Assembly (NCBI GenBank): GCA_003118195.1
Contig: BEXV01000019.1
Coordinates: 251,736 to 315,735, forward strand
DNA: 64,000 bases
Source: Hemicentrotus pulcherrimus
Taxonomy: Eukaryota; Echinodermata; Echinoidea; Camarodonta; Strongylocentrotidae
Direction of reading: 5' to 3'
This document shows, piece by piece, positions 1-11,018 of this stretch. The notes beneath the pieces are model-generated. The model did no database searches. It had not been told where the DNA came from and worked only from the letters and a program-made list of their open reading frames with translations. Position 1 is the stretch's first letter, and each line of letters opens with the position of its first letter. Position numbers and translations under genes: made by a program.

Positions 1-99
1 AAACAAATTGATGACGAGACTTTTCCAAATGGAGTTTATCTTGTTAACATGAATCAAAGACATTTCGATGATTTATTGAGTGCCATAGCAGCTTCTTAA
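1..99 (+). CDS. Possible 3' end of a coding exon (partial, unrecognised)
   Basis: Frame 1 is open from the first base of the window to a TAA at 97-99, giving 32 residues that end ...HFDDLLSAIAAS. Purines occupy the first codon position in about 20 of 32 codons, and the composition looks like ordinary soluble protein, richer in D/N/Q than translated AT-rich intergenic DNA. There is no start inside the window, so this would be the tail of an exon entering from the left. I do not recognise the family. The stretch is short enough to be open by chance, so this is a weak call. Confidence 0.3.
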   Translation, partial: KQIDDETFPNGVYLVNMNQRHFDDLLSAIAAS

Positions 100-780
100 G
101 AGGCACTGAGTGTCATACTCTAGATACTATAATTGAAACGAAAATCGCTCAGGCCTTCGATATATTTCATGCACAATTTAATTTCTGGTTAAAACATATG
201 GAAACCAGTTCCTATTCTTGTGAGAGAATTACGTAATTTCAACCTCAACACTTACAATATATTTTAGGAAGTACTCTTAAATTGGATGCTAGAAATGCCG
301 ACTTAAATTTGTTAAGTAGAATAAAGATAACTAAGATCTTGTAAATGTTTCACCATTTTCTTGAGAAATGACAGAATAATACTTTATCATTTTATTTTCC
401 ACATTTGTAAAATCCATGCAATTCCACAGGGGTAGACGATAACACATGTAGTATTAAAAGTAGACAGTGCTAATTTGTCTAAGACTTTAAGGTACAGGTC
501 CTACAGTAAGAAAATTAAATCTATTTTAAGATTAAGATGCTGCCAGTTCGATTCTGTTTAAACCCTACAGCTTGGAAATTTATTACACATTACTGGTAAA
601 TAGTAGTTAATAAAGAGAGTTGTTTTCTCTTACTCGGAAAATAGGTAGACTAATTCCCTGATGTATGTTCTCTTTTATTGACCAACCTTGTTTGTTTTCC
701 TCTTCTGTGAGAAATAACACTTGGGGTTTATGACTCCTACATGTTTGGGAATCCCTGCAAACTGAGGTGGGCGTAGGGCG
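100..780. other. Non-coding AT-rich stretch
   Basis: If 1-99 is a real exon end, this would include its 3' untranslated region, but I see no convincing polyadenylation signal before AATAAA near 976. No domain, repeat or structured element is recognised here. Confidence 0.4.
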
Positions 781-802
781 ACACACACATACACACACAC
801 AC
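781..802. repeat. (AC)n microsatellite
   Basis: About eleven AC units with one AT interruption. Confidence 0.9.
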
Positions 803-1569
803 CCTAAAGCAAAAACTGCTAATTAGTTTTACGGTTCGCTTATCTAAGTGATACTCCGAGATTCTTTTTTTCCAGGTTAAGGTAACCTTAAAGTCGAACA
901 CCCTTCCTTCAAAGAAGGTAGATGAGTGTGAGATGGGCTTGCGGGGGAGGTGTCGCGAACGAAAGTTGATTGCTGAATAAATAACGGTATGAAGAGCCTT
1001 CTCTGTTGGGTCATTGAACTGTTTTACATGAAACGTTTAAGAAGCACCTCACAGTCATGTCTCATGAACGAGCAGCTCTGCGTCAGTCTTCCGTGAATGA
1101 CAACATAAACACCTCATATTCTGGGCGTTGTCTAGACACTTTACTAATCTTTAGAGTAGTTCAAAATATAAATATAACAACTGAGTCCTCTCCTTCTGAA
1201 GTTATGAATATCCTACATAATTATTTGCTGTATTATCGTACTGCTTCTAAACTGCTAAGTGCTGATATATTAGCGTGCTTTTACTCTTTATTGACACAAT
1301 ACAAAAGCCTGTGCCGCGACTGTTGACTTTTGTCACCCATACAGTGTTTATATAACATCATACTCTAAAATAATGTGGCTATCTCGGATTTCAATCTCTA
1401 TAGAGGATAAAGAGTTAAAACTACTTTGGCTAACCCGACGAAACTTCTACCAAAGTCAGATATTTATCACCCCACCCCTTGAATCTTGGAAGCACCTGGT
1501 TCTTTGCGTTGACGGCTCGGAACGATGGAAGCTAGTTGAATATCCACATTATTGCGGATGATGCAACAC
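803..1569. other. Unannotated stretch before the gap
   Basis: Contains an 89-codon open frame (plus, 1057-1326) with no recognisable motif and no coding-like composition. Nothing else stands out. Confidence 0.4.
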
Positions 1570-2045
1570 GGGGGGGGGGGGGGGGNNNNNNNNNNNNNNN
1601 NNNNNNNNNNNNNNNNNNNNNNNNNNNNNNNNNNNNNNNNNNNNNNNNNNNNNNNNNNNNNNNNNNNNNNNNNNNNNNNNNNNNNNNNNNNNNNNNNNNN
1701 NNNNNNNNNNNNNNNNNNNNNNNNNNNNNNNNNNNNNNNNNNNNNNNNNNNNNNNNNNNNNNNNNNNNNNNNNNNNNNNNNNNNNNNNNNNNNNNNNNNN
1801 NNNNNNNNNNNNNNNNNNNNNNNNNNNNNNNNNNNNNNNNNNNNNNNNNNNNNNNNNNNNNNNNNNNNNNNNNNNNNNNNNNNNNNNNNNNNNNNNNNNN
1901 NNNNNNNNNNNNNNNNNNNNNNNNNNNNNNNNNNNNNNNNNNNNNNNNNNNNNNNNNNNNNNNNNNNNNNNNNNNNNNNNNNNNNNNNNNNNNNNNNNNN
2001 NNNNNNNNNNNNNNNNNNNNNNNNNNNCCCCCCCCCCCCCCCCCC
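1570..2045. other. Assembly gap flanked by poly-G and poly-C
   Basis: A run of 16 G (1570-1585) is followed by 442 N (1586-2027) and then 18 C (2028-2045). G entering the gap on the left and C leaving it on the right is what appears when reads on both strands decay into poly-G, a known artefact of two-colour sequencing-by-synthesis. A true G-rich block is the alternative. Long frames crossing the Ns are artefacts. Confidence 0.95.
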
Positions 2046-2614
2046 ATCATACACCTGGTGCATTATTATGTGTTTGGATAATTCGTCAAACGCCTTCAAT
2101 ATGTTTAGCAACACATTTTCAGTTCAGCCAATAATAAGGAAATAGTCTGTCGTGATACATCTAAAAATAGATTTTTAGTCCCGTATATCACATTAAAAAA
2201 TAGAGTTACCCGTTTGCAGAATTTAGAACCTTGAAATGTTTCATTGGGCGTTAGCCCTCCTGGCTATAATAAGCCCAAACGTACAACTACAAAACGACGG
2301 GGAAATTCATTTCTTGTAAATCGGTGAGAGTATTGCCAAATCCTCTTCAACTAACGCAGTTGTCAGAAATTCCAACATTAGACTCAAAAGACGGCAAACT
2401 ACATAATCATTGAAACCTGACGTATAGGTCTAAGATTGCTTTAAACAACAACAAAATTTCGACCTCAGCATTAAATCCCTTAGTAAACCCGATTTCAAAT
2501 AAAAGCTTGACCCTTAACCCTCAAATTATAGTAGACTTTTAGGCCATAATGTTTCAGGGTAAAGACAATATTATGTCTCCCTCGGAAAAGGAGGCAGTTG
2601 AGTTCAACCTATCT
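2046..2614. other. Unannotated stretch after the gap
   Basis: No coding, RNA or repeat signal that I can name. Confidence 0.4.
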
Positions 2615-2774
2615 GGGCCCCGTCTTGCAAAGAGTTATGATTGATCCAAATCAATCTTAAGTCCTCAAATCAATCGCAAGTTTGCAGTCTCCTATCTCTT
2701 ATGTACATAGTTGCGAATGATATCAATCGCAAATACTGTTGCGATTCATATTAATTCTTTGTGAGACGGGGCCC
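2615..2774. mobile_element. 160-bp MITE-like element with GGGCCCCGTCT ends
   Basis: The left end reads GGGCCCCGTCTTGCAAAGAG; the right end on the opposite strand reads GGGCCCCGTCTCACAAAGAA. That is a terminal inverted repeat of about 20 bp with three mismatches. The interior alternates AATCAATC/GATTGAT words, so much of the element can fold on itself. No coding capacity. No clear target duplication is visible (TCT on the left, TGT on the right). Confidence 0.75.
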
Positions 2775-2792
2775 TGTTTGTACAGTGTCTTA

Positions 2793-2862
2793 AAAGCCCG
2801 GCGTACACTGCACGATCTGACTACGATCCGATTTTGGAATAAAATGTGATGGCGTTTTAGAT
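2793..2862 (+). mobile_element. Possible one-ended TIR element fragment
   Basis: TTAA followed by AAGCCCGGCGTACACTGCAC resembles the ends of the TAA-flanked elements at 20989 and 32381 (TAA, then AAG/AGG, GC-rich start, short words such as CTACGATCCGA). I could not find the matching right end within about 700 bp, so this is a truncated copy or a chance resemblance. Confidence 0.25.
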
Positions 2863-3799
2863 GAACACTTGATTGTGTAAAATATTGATGAACGAGGATG
2901 TGAATAGTCATATCATTAATAAAAATCTCAATTTCAAGGGGTTTCAAGCTCCTGCAGAGGTGGAAAACACAGAGTCGGCTTAGAATCGTAGGGACGTCAG
3001 TCCAGCAGTGCGATTGTCTTTGATTTGAAGCCAATTCGGCTTTTATTCGGACTAGAAGGTTTAAATGCACTTCGATTCCGGTTGTTAAAATTATTATCAA
3101 TATTTAGAACATGATAAGGAGGATATAGGTCTTTAAGATTTCAATTGTTAAATTAACTACCTTTTCTACGAAAATTTGATCGCAGGAGAATCGTTAAGTT
3201 TGCGCAAGGCTTTATGTAGGGAAGGATAGACCACCAGCAACACTATCTATTTGCCCCCATTGTTCACAATCCTGAAAAGAAAGGTGTCCATTTCCAGGGG
3301 GAACTGTACCAATTTTCACACTCTAGTCACACACTTTACACGCACTTGCACACACTACATCGTCCAAAGAGGATTTAAAGCGAAAATCTATCTGACAGCC
3401 AGATGATGTCAATAAGGGTGTAAAAAGAAAGGAAATTAGTACCTGGAAGTTGTATAAACCACATGTTAAAGAATGAAATGGGCATGGGAGTGCCCCGAGA
3501 ATTTATTAGGGGCTATAGCAATACTAATGGGTTTGCTGATCCCTTTTCTGTTTACACTTGTAGACCCAAGTCTCCTAACAATAATTAATAAGCAAACACA
3601 ACAATCAGGGAACCAAATTTTAATGTTTAATAATTATAAGATTGACCTCAAGATTTTACTCAAACTTTTAATCAGCAGAGTCTAATTGTTTTTCTTCTTT
3701 TATTCTAATTGACATAATTGTTCGTTTCAATTGTTAAACATGAATATCAAGCATGTGCACGTTCGTAAGCAATCAATTAGGGAATGGCGGCGTTAAGAT
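2863..3799. other. Unannotated stretch
   Basis: Open frames on both strands (for example minus 2723-3100 and plus 3473-3685) have no recognisable domain. A minus-strand CCTTTCTTTTCAG at 3280-3292 looks like a splice acceptor, but the frame after it closes within 20 codons. Confidence 0.3.
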
Positions 3800-3925
3800 C
3801 ATTCCAATGGAATTAGTAATAAGCATTAATGCTTTATCAAAAGGTACTAGTAAATCGACTTGGTTTCGAACCCTCGACTTCCCGGTTAGGACATCACTGC
3901 TCTACCACTAGGCCATTGCGCCTCC
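3800..3925 (-). mobile_element. tRNA-derived SINE copy
   Basis: On the minus strand the A box TGGCCTAGTGG (plus coordinates 3905-3915) and the B box GGTTCGAAACC (3862-3872) both match the internal RNA polymerase III promoter consensus and are spaced as in a tRNA. The 5' acceptor-stem strand has no partner after the T-arm, so this is not a functional tRNA gene. The sequence past the B box (CTTTTGATAAAGCATTAATG) resembles the tail of the SINE copy at 52855-52985. The exact 3' end is uncertain. Confidence 0.75.
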
Positions 3926-6074
3926 TCCTGTCTTTCCCTTTAAATTACACAACCCGCATATGGTATCTTCAGTGGAAATGATTGAATTCCCCCATCGATA
4001 TAGGCAGGGCCTTCTCCTAGACCACAGCGTCAACACCTCTAGGAGATTTGGCACGAGTTACCGAAGAAGACCGAAATCAAATAGCACAAGTAAAAAGCAC
4101 GACTGAGTCGAAGATTGCTCTTTTCGAGAACGAGGAAGGATAGAGGGAGAGAGGGAATGGAAGATAAGAGAGTAGGGAGAGAGGAAAAAAGAGAGAAGAG
4201 AGAGGGAAAACAGAGATCAAGATCACGAATAGGTGAATCAGAGACACTGATCAAGCCCTAGATTCCAGGTCGACAAGTTCAATGTCAAATACATCACTCT
4301 TTCGTTTTCAATATTCCCGAGCGAATCGTGTGATGTAATCACTCACTTGCAGAGAGAGCTTGACTTTTCATTCTCTATACTTCTGGGTTAAGTCCGATTG
4401 CATCATATCATTTGCGTTAACGTGTTCACTTTATGAGACCTAAAGAAACATTTGAGAAGGACGTTTGCTTTGTTTAGCTGTATCGACCTGGACTGCGGTG
4501 ACAAAAAAGCTTTACGTCTAGCTACACTTTTATTAACATTGCTTAATTCACTTTAAATGACTATTCACATCAAGGATAGAAGTAATATCTAAGTTCATAC
4601 TAAACTATTCGGTTATTTATTATAATAAACATATATGTGTAACCCTTATGATTATGATAATAGAGAGAAAGTGGACCGTAGACCTTCAAAGTTTAAGGAA
4701 ACTACGGTTGAAGAATTAATAGGAAGGTGTTAATGGAATCCGACAGGCACTAAGAAACTTGCCGTTCATATTTTAGTCAATAACTCGTTTTACAATGGCT
4801 GCATATTCCACACCGGCCATCACCATATAGTGTTGATGTTCCTAAACAAATGCTCCTCTGGGTAAAATCCAGGAGCCATTACGTCGGTGTTGATTATATA
4901 TTTCCTAATACCAAATAAAGCGTGGGTGATCATATAGGCCTTTCGGGAAGAAATGGCCACTTCATGCAAGACAGCACAAAGGCTACCTTTTGCTGGAGTA
5001 ACTTGCTAGGGGGTTAACACGTCCCTTTGCTTTCATTAGAAGAAATGGTTGACACGACGACTTTAGAAGAAAGTATGGTCGAGTTGTTTTCAATATCATG
5101 ATAGTGCATGCATAGGATGTCTGAACATGAATTGGAAGTCATTAATGAACTTCGTCTTAACTTTCTTTGTTTGTGGAGCTGCGACGAATGAGGACTTGTC
5201 ATCCGGTATGATGTGACGTTGGCGGGAAAATGCAATCAGGACACAGGAATATAATTGTCCGCTCACCGCGGAGAAGGTTATTAATGGTCGCTCAAAGCAC
5301 CACCTCCCTGCTCAAAGTGCAAGCACATTGGCACATTGTTCATCCGTTAATATCGTCCCCATTACCTGGGGATATTCCATGTTAGTTTACGGCTGCAAAT
5401 CTACAAGGAGCTACTCCAATTTTCTTCTAGACAATCTAGGAACATCAGTGATCCAAACGGCCCACTGAGGTTGGGAACTGGAATCAACACGGTTCGTTGA
5501 CCACGCATACTTTCATCTCAATCCGTTGAAAAGTACACGTCTTCAGCCATTGTCAAATGCTTTACATCCAAATTAAAGGAGGTTGAATTTCTCTCTGGTA
5601 TATTAAGTTCCGTAATTGTAGATCTTGACCGGAGTTGACTTGTAGGAAACAATTACGCATGCGTGGTGTGGTTGAATGCAGTAGTGCTTCTGGTGAATTA
5701 ATTCGCGCTACACGACAATATAAAATGTTAGCAGTGTTTCTGCTCATTTTGTTGGTACTAGTAAACACGTGTACATCAAACTAAAAGCTGTTCGTTATTG
5801 ACTAGACAACCTTAAAATTATAAATAAGGAAAATGACGGTAAGTATGCCATGGTCAAAATTTGAACAGGCCTGAACCCCAGACTCTTTATAGAATCCTAT
5901 CTTATCCTGACAGCAAAAATGTTCACGTTTTAATGATATCGTAACATTATTTAAATCATGTTATCTAAAAGCAGGATTATCCCAGTCAGAGCCGTGGGCG
6001 ATTGCTTAACAATGGAGCCCTGCACTGAAGAAAAAATACAATAATACATCATTAGAAGAAAATTAAAAGTCAGG
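3926..6074. other. Unannotated stretch with coding-like minus-strand blocks
   Basis: 4130-4220 is purine-rich (GAGAGAGGGAA-type). On the minus strand, 4823-5005 (61 codons after a CTAG, first-position purines about 64%) and roughly 5390-5510 read like protein (for example RTVLIPVPNLSGPFGSLMFL), but they lie in different frames and are closed by stops. Either a decayed coding element or chance. Confidence 0.25.
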
Positions 6075-6334
6075 TGACATCAAAATATCAGTTCATTCCT
6101 ATTGATATGCAAGGCTGCATACAACTCATATTTTGTTATTCAAACATCTAAATATATTTCACGGATTTTAGATATCTTTTAAAATAATTTCACCAGACCT
6201 GCTAAGCTCCGCCCCCCAAAATAATGCTCCAGATCTCATTCATCTCAAAACATTCCTTTTCAAGTCTTGATTGTTTTTCCTGTTTACACGCGCCTTGAGC
6301 ACTCCACAGAGTGGATTTGGCGCGATATAAGTCA

Positions 6335-6376
<42 letters not shown>

Positions 6377-6805
6377 CATCATCTGTAAATCATTAGTGAG
6401 CTAACAAGAAACGGTATTACAGGTGTATGTAGCTTCACCAGAGTTGACCACCTGTTTAAAATATACAATACAATACCAACATGGGAGATGCTATGTAGCA
6501 TCACCAGGAAAAGAAAGGTAATGTGGAGGTATTGTATGAAAGAATGCAATTCTTTTGTGAGCATGTGCTGAGCTGTCGGAATTTACATACATTTCTGTTG
6601 GTAGCTTAGTAATGATTGACAGATGATGTCACAAGATGGATGAGTTCTAGAGCATTTTTAGGGTGAAGCTTAGCAAGTCTGATTTAAAAAAACAAACATT
6701 TAAAACATATATAAAATATATTCAGATGTTTGAATAAAAAAATATGATTTTGTATGCATGCAGCCCTGCGCATCAACATGAATCAACTTATATTTGGATG
6801 TCAAC
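6075..6805. repeat. Long inverted repeat bracketing a LINE tail
   Basis: The left arm (6075-6160) and right arm (6713-6805) are imperfect reverse complements. Shared words, read outward to inward, include TGACATC, GGCTGCAT, CATATTTT and TTATTCAAACATCT. I estimate 75-80% identity, with a few small indels. The 550-bp centre contains the LINE 3' end at 6190-6376. Best explained as an old TIR element interrupted by a LINE fragment. Confidence 0.65.
6190..6376 (+). mobile_element. 3' end of a CR1/L2-like LINE with (ATT)n tail
   Basis: Plus-strand reading ends ...HLKTFLFKS then TGA at 6268-6270, matching the usual last residues of CR1/L2-type ORF2 proteins (SFKxxLKTxLF). After a short 3' untranslated segment comes a stem formed by GCGCC and GGCGC around TTGAGCAC...GTGGATTT, then GATATAAGT and a pure (ATT)n run (about 14 units, 6335-6376). 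A 3' hairpin followed by a short tandem tail is typical of this LINE group and of SINEs that borrow its tail. Everything 5' of it is missing. Confidence 0.75.
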
Positions 6806-8514
6806 CCACCAGTAACTATTGGAGTTATCCTAAATTGTGTTCTACAAGTACTTTTAAGAGATTATCCCTTGCAAATGCATGTGAAAGCCACACTCTTTAA
6901 TGCTATCAACACTTGAACACCATTATAAAAAACTAATTGGAATTCCCCCAAGTAAGGAACATCGACCTTTTTGGAGGGTTTTAAAATTGTTCCCTACACT
7001 AGAACGGCAGTGATCTTTATCAGAAGCCGTGAATCGATGTGGTACGTCAAATCTCTTGGTTCAATATTATTAGGAAAAACATGTCTCTCCACATGTTCAT
7101 GTATACTTGGCAAGGACATGGCGCTTGATAGCCAATATGCAATTGTATAAAACTTCAGAGCATTTAATAGGTAAGAACAAAAAGGAAGCATCCCCGTTAT
7201 GATTTATTGAAGATCAAAAGTGTGTTCCTAACGTATCAAGAAATGGGTGTGCTGCTTCTAGATCAGAATATTCTTGTTTGCGGTTCATTCCAGCAATGAT
7301 ATACACTTTAATATAGGAAGCTTATGTAGCCAAACGATATGTAGCCTCAACGGTTATGAAATAGTTGTAATGTTGTTCTCAGGTTTGTTCTTTGAATTAC
7401 AACGTGAACACGAATATTTCGTGACCAAACGTTTGCACATCTGAGCACCGATCTGTCTCGCTTTTTGTGGTGGAAAACTAATCAATTTCCGTCACATACG
7501 CAAACGGCGCCGATTAGTGAATGGTTAAAAAAAAAACATGACGTATCGCCTGACACCATGCAATAAAGAAGTGTCAGCAAAAGAAGAAATCCAAAGGGTA
7601 CGGGCCAGGAATATTGTGACGATTTATCTTCAGACAAATTGGGCCAAGAGCTGGCGAGGGAGTGGTAAAACCGGGTGGTGATAGAGCAAGCTGTAAATAG
7701 AATCGATATATATATATATTAACTAAACTAGGGGAAACGCTGAAAAGATAGGCATGTCTTTCAGAGAATACGCTGGAAAGCTGGTTAATTCCTTGCCATT
7801 TTCTGTCATTTGTTTTGCTTTCTGAATGAACCTCTAAACTAACAAAGTAGATCAACCACCTAGATTCTATTTACATTCAACAGCCGAATTTTCTTTGGAG
7901 AAACTTAACGTTGGGGGTGTGAGGTGTTCTCAAATTATATTTTGTTGTCACCTTCACTTGCAGTATTTTGAAACCATCTCTGCAGCAAAGTAGGAAAGTG
8001 TGTTAGGAGGAAGGAAAACTTTTCGGTCCACACGAATTCCTTATACTTCGGAAGACACGAGGTGCTTATTTTTCCAAACTTGTACATTCATCGACGATGT
8101 TCTGCATGTAATAATTTGCGTGAGTAATTGTCAGTTTTACACATTATACTCAGTATTGTCCGCCGTTCCTTGCGCGATGTATAGTGCCACAGAGACACAC
8201 TGATAACAATACAGCAGGCAGAAAAAAAATGCAACTATGCAAATATTAATATCCCCTCCCACCTCAAGTTACACAACCTCGGGCTTCTGAATCAGAGGTC
8301 AACTTCAGTTTTTGTTTATCATATATTTTTTATTTTTATTTCAAAAGCAGCGGACAGAACACGTTATCATGATTGTTCCTTTAGAAAGATGAACGTTCAT
8401 GGTGGTGACCTTTTGTCGTAGAAAAAAATGCATAATTTTTGTTGTTGTTACTGTTTCTTCGCAGTAAGATAATCCGCCTTTATAAAGAAGCAAACACCAA
8501 CACAATACAAGTAA
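6806..8514. other. Unannotated AT-rich stretch
   Basis: The longest open frame is 93 codons (minus 7574-7855) with no recognisable motif. A short (TA)n lies at about 7708-7720. Confidence 0.4.
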
Positions 8515-8537
8515 TCAAACAAACAAACAAACAAAAA
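8515..8537. repeat. (CAAA)n microsatellite
   Basis: About five AAAC/CAAA units. Confidence 0.85.
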
Positions 8538-9038
8538 AGGACACGTATCAAAAAGTAATACAAAAACTGTCGGCCTGGAGGCCAAGTCGTTGGCCTGATT
8601 TTATTGGGTTTCCTAGATTGTAGTAGAAACGACATTTTTTAATATATTTACAGTGACGGATTAAGGTAGGTTGGAGTGCAACAACAGCACAATGTACATG
8701 ATCATCGAACATTGATATAGGATAACATTTACCCAACCGCCAAAACCAAAGTCGTCATTTGTAGGTTATGCCGATGTGTTTAATGCTGATGCTGAAGAAC
8801 ATGATAGTCGTAAAACAGTCGAAAAGTGATAGAAAAAGTTGTACAACTGGAACGTGAAATTGGTCCTCGACCTTCTGGAGCCCTCTTAGTACCATTCCAA
8901 GACGAGTTCTTCGTAATTCGAGCAAACATTTCTTATTAGGCTTGCAGATACAGTTTCAATCTTCCGCGAATCAATCTACAACACTTCTCTAATATCTTAC
9001 ACAAGAGTCCCATGGTGTGGCATGATAAAGGGAACGAA

Positions 9039-9299
9039 AAGGAGAGAGAGAGAGGGAGAGAGAGATGAAGAGAGAGAGAGAGAGAGAGGGGGAGAGAGGG
9101 AGAGATGGGGGGAGTTCGAAAGAATAAATATATTCTGCAAACATTTTTTTACAACTTCTCTTCTCCAGAATCTGAACACATTAGTCCCATGATATTCGAT
9201 GATAGAGAGAGAGAAAGAGAGAGAAAGAGAGAGAAAGAGAGAGAAAGAGAGAGAAAGAGAGAGAAAGAGAGAGAAAGAAGGAGAGAAAGAGAGAGATAA
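9039..9299. repeat. Two purine-only (GA)n tracts
   Basis: The first tract (9039-9113) is GA-rich with occasional GG. The second (9203-9299) is a regular 10-base unit, GAGAGAAAGA, repeated about nine times. They are separated by about 90 bp of unique AT-rich sequence. The serine/leucine-rich and arginine/glutamate-rich open frames here are translations of the repeat and are not called. Confidence 0.9.
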
Positions 9300-10989
9300 G
9301 GGAGAGAACAAAGAGGAAACTAAAATTGTGTGAATAAATCTTGTTACAAATATGCAAATGAGATGATGCTTGGTAAGCTAACAGTCCAAGATGTTGCTCG
9401 AGTTGAGTATAATAAACGAAGAATTCGGATCAAAGGTAACCAAATCGTCTTGATTTTCTTATTATATTGATATAATTCTGAGTTATGGAAGGGAGCAATG
9501 TAAGTTGATTGCCCCGACCCAACAATCTGTAGAACTATACTTCTCCAACATCCTGACAAAAGATAAATCAGGATATAGAGTAATGGGGAAAAGAGAAAGA
9601 GAGATAAACACACAAACACACGCACACACACCCAGAACGGAAGAGAGGAACATAGTGTGCTCTCACTTTTTTAGCATTTCTATATCGAGTATTCCACGTC
9701 TTAGATAGTTGGTCATTTTTTTTTCTTTACCCATTCTTAGGTAATTTCTTCGGCATCCAACCCTCGGGAAAGGTAATCCATTATTCTTATTTCCAGATAA
9801 AAGTCCTGTTCATCTTGAATTTCGGTACTACCTTGAAAAAACAAAAACATTTACAAATTTGTTTTTACAGAAATGATACACAATATGCAATACTGCTGCA
9901 TTCTCGCGGAAATTACTTGAATTGGCAGAGTATTTGATATTCATGGCGGATGAAACCCGAATCGCTAGGCATTCAAGGCCATGAAAAGCAGTTATTTCAA
10001 CTTATTTCGTAAAGTGTATCGATTCAAGACGTTATATTTTACAGATTCGATAATCCTTCGCACACAAACATTAAACAATATAACTCTCAAACAATAGTTT
10101 GCAGAGGCTACGAATATTCAGTAATATATCAGCAGATGTACGTGCACATGTAGACAGATGATGAGGTAGTATTATCTCTATTTTATGGCTACATTTTCTA
10201 TTTTTCTTTCTTAACGATTCCAATACAAAACGCACAAAAGATCAATCTTAAGTGAGATGTTACCAATTAAGCCTGGTAGATAAACAGGTTAGGCGTTAAT
10301 GTTGAATACGCGTATCATTTTTTTACACTTTCTTTCACTATCGTGCTTTAAAAATATTTTCTTAAAGCGAATTATGAGTATCTGAGTTGATTATGATAAA
10401 ACGCAATTGGTATACAGTTAAACTAATCAAACGCCTTCGCATTGGTACACACGATTGGAAAACATCAACAAAGGCTTTCTTCATCAAACAGTAAAATCAG
10501 AAACAACGCGGAACTTGCAGCGTCAGCTTTGATTAAAATAATCCCACGTTCATTTTATATAGAGACCTTCCTTGACTTTTGATAATATGATGCACTGACT
10601 AGGAGGTTTTCTTTTCTCCCGCTTCTTTTTTTTTCTACATAAAATTGTAAACGCAAAGTAATTACTGTCATAATATCGCAGACCTTGTCACCCTCACGGA
10701 TAATATCCGGGTTCTTCACAGCCTTCGAGACACGTGATCAAATGAAGGTGAGATTCATATTCTGACACCGCCACGTCTATACACTGTCCGTGTATTTCAA
10801 AATCAAATAGCCGACTTCCTGTCCTTCTACGAGTGTTGTAGAAATACTAAGTGCTTTAGTAAAACAAAGTAAAATTGCAAGGTCATCTTATTCATATAAA
10901 TGAATCATTCTCAAAGACGACTTACTATTACATCTGAACCATATTACTACATATAAACAGATATTTTTCACAAAGCTATATTGGTTTAT
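9300..10989. other. Unannotated stretch
   Basis: A short mixed (AC)n lies at about 9606-9632. The longest open frame is 95 codons (minus 9344-9631) and has no recognisable domain. Confidence 0.4.
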
Positions 10990-11018
10990 GATATATACAT
11001 ATATATATATATATATAT
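10990..11018. repeat. (AT)n microsatellite
   Basis: About 14 AT units with one AC interruption. Confidence 0.9.

Noticed and set aside
1467..2145. Long open frames of 170-215 codons across the gap
   Set aside because: They consist of Ns with Gly/Pro runs from the G and C homopolymers; not evidence of coding.
3222..3405. Plus-strand frame of about 60 codons that reads like protein
   Set aside because: The opposite strand of the same segment is also open and protein-like, showing how easily such frames arise here.
3862..3925. Functional tRNA gene on the minus strand
   Set aside because: A and B boxes match, but the acceptor stem cannot close and no terminator T-run follows at the right place; a SINE head fits better.
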